Source of the DNA: Alternaria dauci
Taxonomy: Eukaryota; Ascomycota; Dothideomycetes; Pleosporales; Pleosporaceae
Direction: 5' to 3'
Length of the DNA stretch: 64,000 bases
Assembly (NCBI RefSeq): GCF_042100115.1
Contig: NC_091275.1
Coordinates: 1,922,001-1,986,000 of the forward strand
Positions 23,718 to 34,367 of the stretch are shown here, piece after piece. The stretch's first letter is position 1, and each line of letters begins with the position of its first letter. The position numbers were made by a program, and so were the translations under genes. Below the pieces are notes generated by a model. The model made no database searches. It saw only the letters and a list, made by a program, of their open reading frames with translations, and was not told the origin of the DNA.

Positions 23718-24089
23718 TTAAGAAAGATAATCTTTGGTGAGACATGGAAGTGTTAGCTGCTGAGAGAGTGTTAATGTCATTCTTCCATTTATTTATCTTT
23801 CTTGACGCCAGGCCGGTAGTCTATAGCCTGCGATGGATACCGTGATGCATCGCATAAGTATACGTCATTGGGTATCATTCCTGGGTGATGTAATGTCTTT
23901 GGTGAAACCCAAACGCCATGCCGTGATCCTATCCAATCCGTTGTAAAACGCCCTTTGAATGCACTAGGTGGAGCCAAACTCTGGAGAGATGTCCCTTGGA
24001 GTCTGCGCCAGGTTGCTTTTCTGAGACGACGGGGCAGTTGCCTCGGACTCTGAAGAAGTCCCCTTTCGGGACTGTGATTGTGATGTAGT
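23718..24089. other. Convergent 3' region with open frame past a stop
   Basis: Between the stops of acetate kinase (+) and the orphan gene (-). On the minus strand the orphan's frame stays open beyond its TAG for a further 41 codons, to a TAG at 23964-23966. Confidence 0.6.
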
Positions 24090-24854
24090 CTATACTTGCC
24101 CAATGGGTGTTCCAAAATTGAGTGGGGGACTCTTGAGCCTGACACCGTCAAAGACTTCGGTGGCGCATGAATTGCGAGATTCGGCGGATGCTTTGCGACT
24201 CAGTGGCAAGCCTTGTTGGGCATCGTGTGTGGTCGCTGAGGGAGCGGCGGGTTCTGGTGCATCTTTTAGTTTGCTAAACCTGTCCTGCTCCTTGGCAACC
24301 TTGTCGAGCACATCATCGAGCACCTCGAGTGCTATGTGGTCACCAGCGCCATCAACAGGGTTGGTTGGTAGCATGAGGGGACCTATCAAAGGTTGAATTT
24401 CTGGCGGTGTGCCAGGCAGTGTTTCCTCGCAATGAGCAGGGGGCTCTGGAAGCGCGGGTTGCTCGTCCTGGACCGGAGACAGGGCGCGTGGAATCAGTGG
24501 GGTGTGCCCGGCGAAGCGCTTATTGGCTTCGGGTAGCGGGGAGAGCAGAGCATGGGTCGGAGGAGGGGAGGGGAAGACTTCGTCGTCAAGGTCGGACGTG
24601 GGCAGAGAGATGCGCGTGGGCATGTCAGGGCGCTTGTGTCGCCTCGCAAGCAGGCTCTGGAACGAGGAGCTGTTGGGATCAAGGGTCCCCAGCTGGGCGC
24701 TGGTGACGACATTATCGAGGCCCTGCAGCTTCTCTGTTATCATCTCGGCGGGCGGAGTAGTGGTGTCGGGGGCAGTGAAGAGGATGTCGGGACGAACATC
24801 CATCCTGGTGAGGCCAGCCCAGACGGTTTGTGTTTCGGCATCAGCGTACGGCAT
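24090..24854 (-). CDS. Orphan Pro/Ser-rich protein, function unknown
   Basis: I do not recognise this family. It is a single 254-aa frame starting MPYADAETQT in a good context (CAACATGC). The protein is rich in Pro, Ser, Leu and acidic residues, with scattered SP and TP motifs that could be phosphorylation sites, and a possible short helical segment (LEVLDDVLDKVAKEQDRFSKLK, split as LEVLDDVLDK and VAKEQDRFSKL, near 190-210). It has no signal peptide or membrane segment. It ends PLNFGTPIGQV. The frame continues in the same style beyond the TAG, so the true C-terminus is uncertain: a nonsense change, readthrough or an unusual short intron are all possible. Confidence 0.65.
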   Translation of the reverse strand: MPYADAETQTVWAGLTRMDVRPDILFTAPDTTTPPAEMITEKLQGLDNVVTSAQLGTLDPNSSSFQSLLARRHKRPDMPTRISLPTSDLDDEVFPSPPPTHALLSPLPEANKRFAGHTPLIPRALSPVQDEQPALPEPPAHCEETLPGTPPEIQPLIGPLMLPTNPVDGAGDHIALEVLDDVLDKVAKEQDRFSKLKDAPEPAAPSATTHDAQQGLPLSRKASAESRNSCATEVFDGVRLKSPPLNFGTPIGQV

Positions 24855-25957
24855 GTTGAAGTTGCATCAACGCTAGAAGGCGGTTAGCCGACTTCTGCGC
24901 CTTCTAGAGGCAGCACACGTACCTAATGCAGGCTGTGGGGAGAGAAGGGCGCCGTGGCCTCGGTTTTTGCGGGCAGTGTCGCGTGGTAAATGTATGCCGG
25001 GGCGTGGTAGGATGCTACAACGAAGGATACCGGGCGTGGATGTTCAATGCGTGCGTGTATGGGGGGAGGAGTCCAGGACGTAAGACTGCAGTGTGGGGGG
25101 AGAGAGAGAGAGAGAGAGAGAGATTGGCAAAGACGGCGCGGGTAAGCTTCTCTCATATCAAGGGCACGAACCTAGCAGGTGGATACAAGTGCACAAACAA
25201 CGCAGAACGCGGGCACGGTGAATGGGAAGCAGCGACCTGCAGCACAAACACGTCACACGTCATAGCAGAGGGTCCCTGCCTGTCCACGTCTGCCCCCACC
25301 ATCACTCCCGGCAACACGTCCTGCGTGCCTCACCCCTTCCAGCGCCATGATTCCTGACTGCACAGTCGAGCAGAACGCCATGCTTTCATCGTTCTTGATA
25401 ACGCTGCCCTCGCTTCCTGTTTCACGCTTCATTAGTCCTGCAGAATCCTCCAAGCCACCCGTCGTCGCGCTTGGGGTGTGGATCGGCGTGTCATGATCAA
25501 AGCCCCCCTCTGGGCCGCCATGGAGCGGCTGGCCGTGACCGGCGTCATCTCGCGACATCATTATCTCGAGAAACACCGCGTGCTCTCCATTTCCGTCGAC
25601 CTGGTAACCACTTTGATCATCGCCACCCTTGGCGGCGTGCAATACGCCTTCACACGTGAGAGCTCATTGGCAGCATACGCCTGGCTCCGATGAGTCCGAT
25701 CGAGACCTGGCACCTGCCATTCTCTCCCGCCTTGGTTGGGAAGGAGGGGTAACACGCTCCCAGCTTAGAGTGCACACTCGAGATAACCTTCAAGCGCGCA
25801 TAAGCTGCATAGACGTTCCTGAATCTTCTAGCCCTCGTCGTTTTCTTCAATCTACCCCGTCCCAACGTCTTCCGCTCCAGTTTGCAGATCGTGCCTGCTT
25901 GATTGGGAAGACTAGTCATCGCTACGCATCTAACAAAGGTCCCTACTACGCTACATC
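24855..25957. other. Divergent intergenic region with (GA)n tract
   Basis: 1.1 kb between the orphan gene (-) and the alpha/beta hydrolase gene (+). It contains a (GA)n tract at 25100-25123. Several overlapping open frames of 60-130 codons lie on both strands, none with a motif or splice partner that I could support. Confidence 0.55.
25100..25123. repeat. (GA)n microsatellite
   Basis: About twelve uninterrupted GA units, in the promoter region between two divergent genes. GA tracts in fungal promoters can bind GAGA-like factors or stay nucleosome-depleted; that is inference. Confidence 0.9.
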
Positions 25958-27277
25958 ATGGAAGCTTTTCCCTATATTTCTCCACAACTCAAATATTCGG
26001 CCCTGACCAAGCAAGAACGAGAAGGAGTGGCAGCAAAGGAGAAGCCCGTCACCATGAACAAGGCTGCTTCTCCACGTACCAAGTCGGCGCAAACAGACCC
26101 GGTCAAGACCGCCAGGAAACATGAATCCATGAACAACCGCAGCTATGCCATCCCATTCCCCGGAGCTATGAATTCATCTGAAGACGACACTCCGCCCTTT
26201 CCCGACGCCGAGGTATCTTCGCTGGCGCTCGACAATAAGCCGGGCGCCCAAATACACTACACCTACTACCCTGCATCCAAGCCCTACGGCGGTCATCCGA
26301 ACCCCTTCTCACAGACGCTGATTGTATTCCTAAATGGGCTCATGATGCCGAGAAGTTCGTGGGATCCGACAATACGTAGTTTCTTAGAGAAGCGGATAGC
26401 TGCACGTCTACCGTATCCTGCTCTGTTGAGTTATGATAGATACGGCCAAGGAGACTCAGATCCCGATCCCGACGACGGACAACCGCCGCCATCGCACGGA
26501 CATGACGCCATATCTGCAGTCAAAGCGCTCAAGCAGTTTACGCTCCAAATATGGAGGGATCACCTTGACATTAACAAGCCCACACACTATCCATGTCTTA
26601 TCTTTGTCTGCAATAGCATCGGATGCGCACTCGCACGACTCTTTGCGCAATGCTATCCGGGGACCGTGTCTGGATTGTTGTTTCTAGACAGCATCATGGC
26701 CAACTCAGACTACCAGGATATATGGCCAAACCCAGACGCCCCAGACTTCAACCCGCACACACTACCTGAAGGCGTAACCGAAGATGAAGTACGCTCAACA
26801 AGAGAAAAATATAGAAGAATGTTCCATCCCGATGTCCCCAGTCAAGAGGGCTTGTCGAGAAGAAATCTCCCGCAGCTGTTACCCTACGCCGACGCACCGA
26901 AGCTCGAAGGCTACTTGGGCAGGGGTCCGTATCTCACAGTCGTCGGTCATGACTGGGAGACGTTTGCTGAGCAGTCGTGTACGTACATGTCTCTCTCCAA
27001 GGCGACTCTTGGACTCCAGAGACTAACTCGGCAAATAGACACGGGTACAATGAAAACTCCAAAGGTTCTTACCATGACCTATGCCAATCCCGCTTGGCGC
27101 CGTTACAACGAAGGCCTCTGCCAAATCACAGATGAAGGCAGGGCTATCGGTCCCATAACAGCTGTGCGGTGCGGCCACTTTATCCAGCATGACGACCCCA
27201 GGTTCGTGAGCGATGAGATGGTGAGTCTGCTGGATCGGGTAGTGAACCGCGTTCAACAGGTTAGTCAAAGAGACTGA
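25958..27277 (+). CDS. Alpha/beta hydrolase fold protein
   Basis: 439 aa if read as one exon, or 419 aa if the predicted intron 26979-27038 is removed. Core features are a strand followed by VFLNGLMMPRSSW (oxyanion region, near 123-135), SYDRYGQGDS, the nucleophile elbow VCNSIGCA (Ser220, a CNSIG variant of GxSxG) and a likely catalytic His in RCGHFIQHDDP near the end. This is a serine hydrolase of the alpha/beta class with unknown substrate. The first 60 residues are Lys/Ser-rich with several in-frame ATGs (Met33, Met58), so the start could be later. The candidate intron has a GTACGT donor, CTAAC branch site and AATAG acceptor, but is 60 nt with no stop, so both forms are translatable. Confidence 0.85.
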   Translation: MEAFPYISPQLKYSALTKQEREGVAAKEKPVTMNKAASPRTKSAQTDPVKTARKHESMNNRSYAIPFPGAMNSSEDDTPPFPDAEVSSLALDNKPGAQIHYTYYPASKPYGGHPNPFSQTLIVFLNGLMMPRSSWDPTIRSFLEKRIAARLPYPALLSYDRYGQGDSDPDPDDGQPPPSHGHDAISAVKALKQFTLQIWRDHLDINKPTHYPCLIFVCNSIGCALARLFAQCYPGTVSGLLFLDSIMANSDYQDIWPNPDAPDFNPHTLPEGVTEDEVRSTREKYRRMFHPDVPSQEGLSRRNLPQLLPYADAPKLEGYLGRGPYLTVVGHDWETFAEQSCTYMSLSKATLGLQRLTRQIDTGTMKTPKVLTMTYANPAWRRYNEGLCQITDEGRAIGPITAVRCGHFIQHDDPRFVSDEMVSLLDRVVNRVQQVSQRD

Positions 27278-27776
27278 TATGTACATTTGTCCCTCGCTAC
27301 AAGAGGATGTGGCTTAGGTAAAGGTTTGATATTCCAAGGTTATGTGGCATGATATACAAGAAATCTCCAGTATCTAATAATCCAAAACCGCGTAACGATA
27401 AGAAAGAAAAGAAAAGAAAGGTCCGCCCATATGTACAGAGTTTCTGAACAAAGGAAAGCTATAAGCATTCTTGCGTGCGGTATCCAAAGTCCGATTCAAA
27501 CTTGTTTCATCGTTTGTCCTGTTCTCGTCGTGATCTGCTGGGTCTCTGCAGATTTACAAATTCCTGGCACATGACTAATGTTCATATGCGAACCCGATGG
27601 CTCGTGCAGATTGGGTAGTCGTCGTTTAGTCGTCGTTGTAGCATAGTGAGCCTGAAAGCTCCCGCCATGCCCAGAGTCTCTGTTCCAATGATCATTCCTA
27701 TCCAAGACAGCCCGTTCGGAGCGATTTGCAGTCGATGGTGCGGTATCCAACTCCGATCCCAATTTCATGATGAATC
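27278..27776. other. Convergent 3' intergenic region
   Basis: 500 bp between the stops of the hydrolase (+) and the orphan at 27777 (-). An A/G-rich purine tract lies at 27400-27420. No gene was seen. Confidence 0.6.
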
Positions 27777-29410
27777 TCAAAAATCATCCATGTCCCCCAT
27801 GAAGTTATCGTCGCCCGTATCCACCGCCTTGTTCCTCAAACTCGTACCGTGCTTGAAATCATCTTCAAAGTCGTCGTCTTCCGCAGCCTCGTCTTCGTCC
27901 TTCTCCTCTAGCAACTTCCTCTTCTCCTCTTCACCCAACTCCGCCTTGTTCGCAGCCTGCATCCTCACGCTCAATGGCCGATTCTGCATATAACTCTCCA
28001 TGTAGCTGGCGCCCAGACTACTGGGGTAGCCATAGCTGCCCGCTTGGTCCACGTCATCCACACCACTGCCGTGTAAACCGCCAACGTACGTGTCGAAGTT
28101 GATGTCGTCTTGTGCGAGATTGTCAATTTCGAGTTCGGCGCTTGTGGCGGTGGCGGTCGGGTAGATGGGATCTGGGCCTGCGGTTTCGGGGATTAAATGT
28201 GCGGCTTGTGGGGGCAGAGAGGGTGATGGGTCGAGGAATGTGCGCGTTGCGATTTGAGCAGAGCCAAAGGGCATGCTGGGGGAGCGTGGGGAGGTAAGCG
28301 GCGGAGAGTGTTCGGCGGCAATGGATATGGTTTTTGGTGATTCAGAGAGAGGCTTTGCGGCCGAATTGATAGCGTTAGTCATGGGGAGGGGCAGGCTGTG
28401 GTGTACGGCATCACGGTGCTGGACATGGACTGGCGGCTCTGGGCTGGTGAGCTGTGGATCTATCATGTCGTCGAGCGACGCGGTTGAGTTGGAGGCGGAC
28501 GTTGCTTCGCTGCTGGGCGATGTGAGAGGTGGTTCCTCGACGGTATCTGCAGGCAGAACGGTTTGGCCGTCAATGACCAGACTCACGCGCTTCCGTTGCG
28601 ATCTAGGCTTGTCCTTGTGCCGCAGCGCAGACTTCTTCATGGTGGTGCGCCTGGCCTTTTTGCCAGTGTCGGTTGGCTGGTTCTCCTTGGCTGGCTGCCC
28701 GAGGGCTGCGCATTCCATGTTCTTGTTGTCCTTGGTAGACCTGTGCCCGTCTTTGCTCTGCTCAGCATCTCTCGACGAAGCTGCGTGGGCGGAATTGTGC
28801 TTCGTTTTCTTCTTCTCTGGCGACGTATCGCGTGCGTCGAGCAGGGGAAGAAAGACGGGCGTGACTAGGCCATAGAGCTCCTTCTCGCGCTTGTGGACTC
28901 TGGTGTGCTTCTTCTGCTTGACCCTCTCCTGGGGCTCTGGGTCGAGCGGTGACGCAATGTTTTGGGCATTACTGGTAGTGGTTTGTTCTGCAGACGCGGA
29001 TTGCTGGTCGCATGCCATTGAGCGGTACCGGTCTACAAGCTAGGCCCGAATCAGTCTTTGCACACAGAGTCGATGGCAGCGGGCGTCGCAGTCGTACCTC
29101 GTCGCCATATGCGCGCAGTTGGTGCTGCTTGGCCTTTATGTAGTCGTTGATGTCGTCCTCGAGCTGCTGCCTCCTCAGCTCGACGCTGCGGGCCAAGGCG
29201 TCCAATTGCTCCTTGCTGAAGCCTGGTACCTCGGCCAGGCTCGGGTCGGCGTGAAGAAGCATGGACTGGGCTGGAGGGAGAGTCTTCTGATCGGCCGGAT
29301 GATTCCGCTTTGGGCGCAGGCCGGCGCAGGCCTCTGCGGCCTTTAGGTGGTTATATATGGCGGGAAAAGATACTTGGCGGCACCTGAGCAGCGTCAGTCG
29401 TCGCACTCAT
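27777..29410 (-). CDS. Orphan charged protein with acidic C-terminus
   Basis: Function unknown. The model joins exons 29384-29410, 29098-29340 and 27777-29039 (510 aa). Intron 1 is only 43 nt and follows MSATTDAAQ. Without it the frame hits a stop, and its removal joins in phase to AAEACAGLRPKRNH. Intron 2 (GTACGA..CCTAG) joins LRAYGDE to LVDRYRS. The N-terminal 90 residues look helical (FSKEQLDALARSVELRR, QQLEDDINDYIKAK) and may be a small conserved domain. The middle is disordered, with basic KR-rich patches that could act as nuclear signals and many SP/TP sites. The last 50 residues form an acidic tail ending NFMGDMDDF. A nuclear or chromatin-linked role is possible but is only a guess. 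Confidence 0.7.
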
Positions 29411-30071
29411 GGCGGGCGGTTATATGCAGCACACAGGCTGCGCTGGTCGCATTACCCGTCGCGTACCTGGTATCGGGGAGTGACGCATTCGGAGCCTGGC
29501 GGGCGATTGGCCGGCGTCGAGGTCACAGGACGGCTTTGCTGTGGCTTCCGCGCTGCCCTGTACCAGAGAGTCAATCTCACCGAGCCAACAAGACTGGGAC
29601 GGCAGCCTTTGCAGCTTCTCACGCGGGCAACGGGCGCGGGCAACGTCAAGCGCGTGCTCGGAAGGCGTCAGAGGCGGTGATTGCAAAATCTCTGCCTCCG
29701 CTCCTCAGAGGGGCAGCCCTCAGCCTTAGATTATGATCTGACGCTTTCTACCCGGCTGCTCTTCGGATACACGCCTTGCCTAACGTAGCCAGGCCGCGGT
29801 GGGGGCTTCGCGCAGGCGTTGCAGAGATCAACGGTTCTAGAAGGGTTCGCGCCAACACCCCCTCCCACCCACCACCACCACCACCCGCCCTACTGCCACA
29901 GCACGCGTCCTACTACTCGTCATCCGGCATGCGCCAAGCAGCCCGCGATCCTGCACTGGGTATGCCGTGGTACCCAAAGCCGTATACAAGCTGACATAGG
30001 CTAATTCAACGTCTGCGTCTGGCAGTCGACACATGGGCTTGCTCTCTAGTCTACAAGGCCTACACACATCG
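29411..30071. other. Intergenic region with (ACC)n tract
   Basis: 660 bp upstream of the 27777-29410 gene and downstream of the 30072-34367 gene. It contains (ACC)n at 29868-29885. No gene was supported. Confidence 0.6.
29868..29885. repeat. (ACC)n microsatellite
   Basis: Six ACC units, read directly. Confidence 0.85.
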
Positions 30072-33000
30072 CTACGACAGCCATGTAGGATGCAGCCCTT
30101 CCAAAAAGTCTGCATCTACGTTAACAAAGCTTCGCCAAAAGTCAATCTCACTCCGACTGGGCTTCTTCTGAACGGCCCACGTGACACCTTCACTCAATCT
30201 CCGACAGTCGTCTGCATCCTTGCCCATGACCAGGAACATATCTCGGGCAACTACCACTTGACCTTTCCAAATGCGTTCAAATGGCCTCAGTATCAGAGTC
30301 ATTGATTTGTGTATGCTCCATTCGCTCATTGGCATGTCCTTTGGAATGTACTTCCATTCCCAGAATCTGCCCCTGTCGTCCAAGAACCTGTCCCCTTCCC
30401 TGGCGGTCATTGGGTAGAAGTGCGGAGCAGACCACATACGCAGCGCCGAAAACCTTGCTGAAGCGTGTTGAGCTCGGAATTGCTTTGCCGTCCTGACAAT
30501 GTAGTCGCGATCCAAGGGCGTAGGATCTATCATCTCCCCAATCATCTTCGTTGAATCATTCTGGTGTCGGAAATCGATGTAGAGGTCGAGCGGGCGGCCA
30601 GGTTCGGCGGCAGCTGTTACAACACCACTGACCCGCGGATGGTAGGAAAGCCGAATGACGCCCGTTTTGAACAAAGGAATGATCACGGAACGGATCACTT
30701 TGCGCCATTCCATTGGGTAGATGTCCTCGACAAAATCAAGAGCGCCTCGTTTGTGCTCTTTCAGGAGCTTGTCCCGATCGGCCCAAAGCTCCGCTGGCAT
30801 GTACACGTTACTGAGATGCGTTCTGCGATCTGGAATTCGCTTGGCTCTTTCCTTTTGGTCAAACAATAGGGACGATTTGAATGGAAGACCATGTTCAGAA
30901 GCGACAAAATCCTCCGTCTCGTAGAACATGGCAATGGCGGCATAGGCTTGGAAAGCGTCGTCAACGTTTCGGCGTTCTTTGCGGAAGAAGGGCGCCATGC
31001 TCATAAACTTGCAAAGCTCAAACGGACCGGGGTTGATATTGCTCATGACGAAATTGTCCATGGCGGCTACTATGGATTGGTGCTCTTTATACCTGCTAAG
31101 ACCGCCAGGTTCTAAGTCTCCCAGATGACAACACTCTTTCGCGACTAGATTGCAATCGTCAGTTACTATCAATACCGGAGCGATGAACGCTACCTCTGTC
31201 ACTTGACCGTTGGGAGTGGCTTTCAATCATATCCGCAATGTCAGACCCATCGTCGAGATATATTCGCTGACGGCGCAGAGCAGTCCTTAGCATATACATG
31301 AAATCAGAAGGAGGAACCTCGAGTCCGGCTGTTACTAGGCGTGCATCTTTGGGGTCGTATAGTAAAGGCAAGAAATAGTACGGGTCTGCTGTCATAGCTA
31401 CCCATCCATATTGTGGAACCAAGGGACCAGATCTTTGCTTGTGTGCTTGTTGATCTGCCTCGAACAGGTACTTGTGAAAATCTCCTCTCACACCTGGAAC
31501 ACGCCTGGGGTTCAAGTCGGGTTGTAATCGTGCATTCTCTTTCACACTTGCTTCATCTTCGTCTTCGTCTTCGTCTGATCCAGATCCAGATCCAGAATCA
31601 GAATCAGAATCAGAACCCGATGATTCATCATCAGTACTGAGATCGTAGCTGATCTTCCAGGCTCTGAGCTTTCCCATCTGAAATTGTTCTATGGCAGTCT
31701 TGCAGCGGGGAGTGCGGTTGGGTATGTCGCTTTCCGCGTCCTTTGGAAACAATATGGAATCCTCTACTTCGTCCGCTTCTGTGAACTCGTATCGCAGCTT
31801 GACCTTGTCATATTCTGCTTCATGTGTCTCGGGGTCGGACTGGTTGCTAGTAATCTCCGCATTCTTGTCGAGGATATCAGCCAGAGTCTGTACCTTCTCT
31901 CCTGGACGAATGCTGCGAATACGTCCGGTGTCATATTCTTCTGTCACGGTTTGGAAGATGTGGCGAACTCTGGTTAACATGTCTTTGGCCGTCCGAAACT
32001 GAAGGGCATGCGCAAACACCTACTTCGTTAGCTATTCATGCGCAGATATGGCTGTGTCTCACATACCTCCTCAATCTTCTGCTGCAGCTCGTGCGCGCCT
32101 CCACCGGGTGCCGCATCCCAAATGTAAACATCGTAGTAATCATCAAAATTGACCTGCCATGACCTCCTTGCTTCAATTTTTTCGATAAGTTCGGGTCCGA
32201 CTTCGCTAGTTACATTGTACTCGCGTTTGCTGGCTCTACCAATTCCAGACTTCTCACGGCTTAGCCACAGTTCTTGTTCGGGTGGCTGGACTATGACATA
32301 GCCAGTTACTGGATCGCGAATCAAAGCACGTAGTTCGCCCGACTCCATAGTCAGGTATTGCACGAAGCGACGGTTGAAAGCATCGTTACGCTTGATGTAT
32401 CCACAAATGATATTGCGGGATTCTTTAATCTCGTGGGATCGTCCTGCGATTCCACGACCGCCAGTCTGGAATCTTCTTGTTTTCGCCTCGGCGTTATCCA
32501 TCTGAAAGTAAGGTATGAAGCCGACGAGCGCAAGCTGTTGACTTTGCCTATCCCCAATAAATCTAGTCCACTTTGGAGCGAGGAAGTAGTGGTACATAGA
32601 GAGTATGTTGAGCTCGAACAACTCGTCCCAGTTGCGACACAATGCGACGGCGTCAGCGAGGTTCGAGTCTTTAGCAATGATGGAAAAGTGAAACCAGCCG
32701 CTGCGGTTGAGGGCTTGCTCGCTGCGGTAGTTGTACATGTCACGACCACAAACTCTGATCTTGATTCGCTTCTGAATGACTTCGTTCTCATCAGAAGCAT
32801 CACCAAAGTCTACAAGGCCATTTTGTTCTGACTCGGGTGGCTGCTGTTGTGGTTTCTTCTTGGTCGCTCTTTCGTGTTTGGTGCGGTATCGGTTCATGAG
32901 GACAGACCGTGAACCACTATTGTTATGCAATTGTAGCATAATGTCGCCTGTAATATCGCCATGGTAAAGGTCTTCAGCCAAGTCTTTTGATACTTCGGGC

Positions 33001-34367
33001 CCATCAGCGCCATCCCTTTCGCGTATGAAGTCCGCACATGCATCTCGCACATCCTGAAGACTAGGACGCTCCAACTTGAGACAAAGATCTCGTAAGTGCT
33101 CTCTTGTTACATCGTCCTTTTGCAGAAATTCTTCTATGCTGTTGGTCTGGATCGCAATGGGCAACAATGCGCTAGACGCTAGAAGAAGCCTACAGAAGAG
33201 AAGATTCTTGATTTCGCCGATCTCGACCAATAGCTGCTCGATCTCATCGTGGGGAATCATGGCAACCGTCCTAGGGTCAACAGTGCCCTCGCTGCCATGA
33301 GCGGAGTAGCTTGCTACGCCTTCGAACGGAACAGGCGTCCGAAGTCTTTCACGCATCTGTTCCTTAGTCTCCATTTCGATGAAGTCCTTGCTCCCATCGC
33401 CTTGTTTGGTTGGGTCTTCTAATTTTTTTGTCTCTGCATTAGCTTTCCTTGCTCTTTTCTTTGCGCTCTTGGAGAGCGCCTTCTCTGTAGGCTTCGATTC
33501 CACTGGGTCATCAGCCTGAGACGGCTCAGCTTGTGCAGGAAGCTCGTCATGCTCTTGCACGTTGAGCATGAGAAAAAATCTAATGAGCTCAATATAATTA
33601 TCCTTTTCGTAGCCGTACACGTCTTGGATTGGATCCCATTCTTCCTGCTCTTCCTTTGACATCTGCGCGAGACTTTTGGCGTATATCTTATTCAAGTACT
33701 GTTCTTGGCGCTTCTTGTTTTCTATGGAGTTTCTCTCACATTGATGACGATCAATCTCCTTCTGGTGTCGTTTGAAGAGTAACGATTCGAGTTTCACTTT
33801 CCTACCCTCACTTTCCGCCTCTTCCGCCTCTTTCTCTTGGCATTGTTTGACCCAACTGAACCACTGCTTCTGCTCGTACATGACTTCCGCAGCACGTTTG
33901 CCGAGTTTCTCGAGAGCTTTTACCATGTTGTATCTCTCATTCTGTAGTCGGTCCAGGTATTTTTCGTGGCCATAGTCGTTGTCAACCGCAAAAAAATGAC
34001 TATGATGCAATTTGCGTGCTCGAATTACGCGATCAAGCAAATTGTACCTTCGGAACAGATAGTCGTGCACCTCCCGTAGTGCTGCTTCGCTGTCGACATC
34101 GTTGAAGTCTTGAACAACGATAGAGGCTTTCTTGCCTGCTAAGTACACTGGCAGCTCCTGGGTATCGAGTACGGCGTTTCGCCTTTTGTAACCTAGGTAG
34201 AGAGCTGCAGGATGTGAGCAATAGCTGGCGAAGAACAGATCTTGCTTACCATGACATTGCCGAGAGTGGAAAGCACAGAGTCTGCCATCTGGTGAAGTCG
34301 CTTCTCTGTCACAGCCCGTTTGCGCACTCAAGTCTGATAGCAGCCGCGCACGACATATCGAAGCCAT
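30072..34367 (-). CDS. Large conserved-looking orphan with Cys/His-rich N-terminus
   Basis: Four minus-strand exons: 34250-34367, 32067-34204, 31194-32019 and 30072-31144 (1384 aa). The junctions join IEE to VFAHAL and DR to VAKECC in frame. The N-terminus has a CRAR...C...C-x-FHSRQCH pattern that may bind zinc, followed by LYLGYKRRNAVLD. A Lys/Glu-rich coiled region (roughly 130-230) and a KSAKKRARKA-like basic patch (near 290) follow. Later comes a Ser/Asp/Glu tract of about 30 residues (near 880), then a globular C-terminal part with many Trp and aromatic residues (DFWRSFVNVDADFLEGL at the end). I do not recognise the family. The mix suggests a nuclear regulator or scaffold, by inference. 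Intron 1 is 45 nt, in phase and stop-free; splicing it gives QCHALYLGYKRR. Confidence 0.78.

Noticed and set aside
25253..25693. Overlapping frames on both strands between the orphan and the hydrolase genes
   Set aside because: No domain or splice evidence to choose between them, and they antisense-overlap one another.
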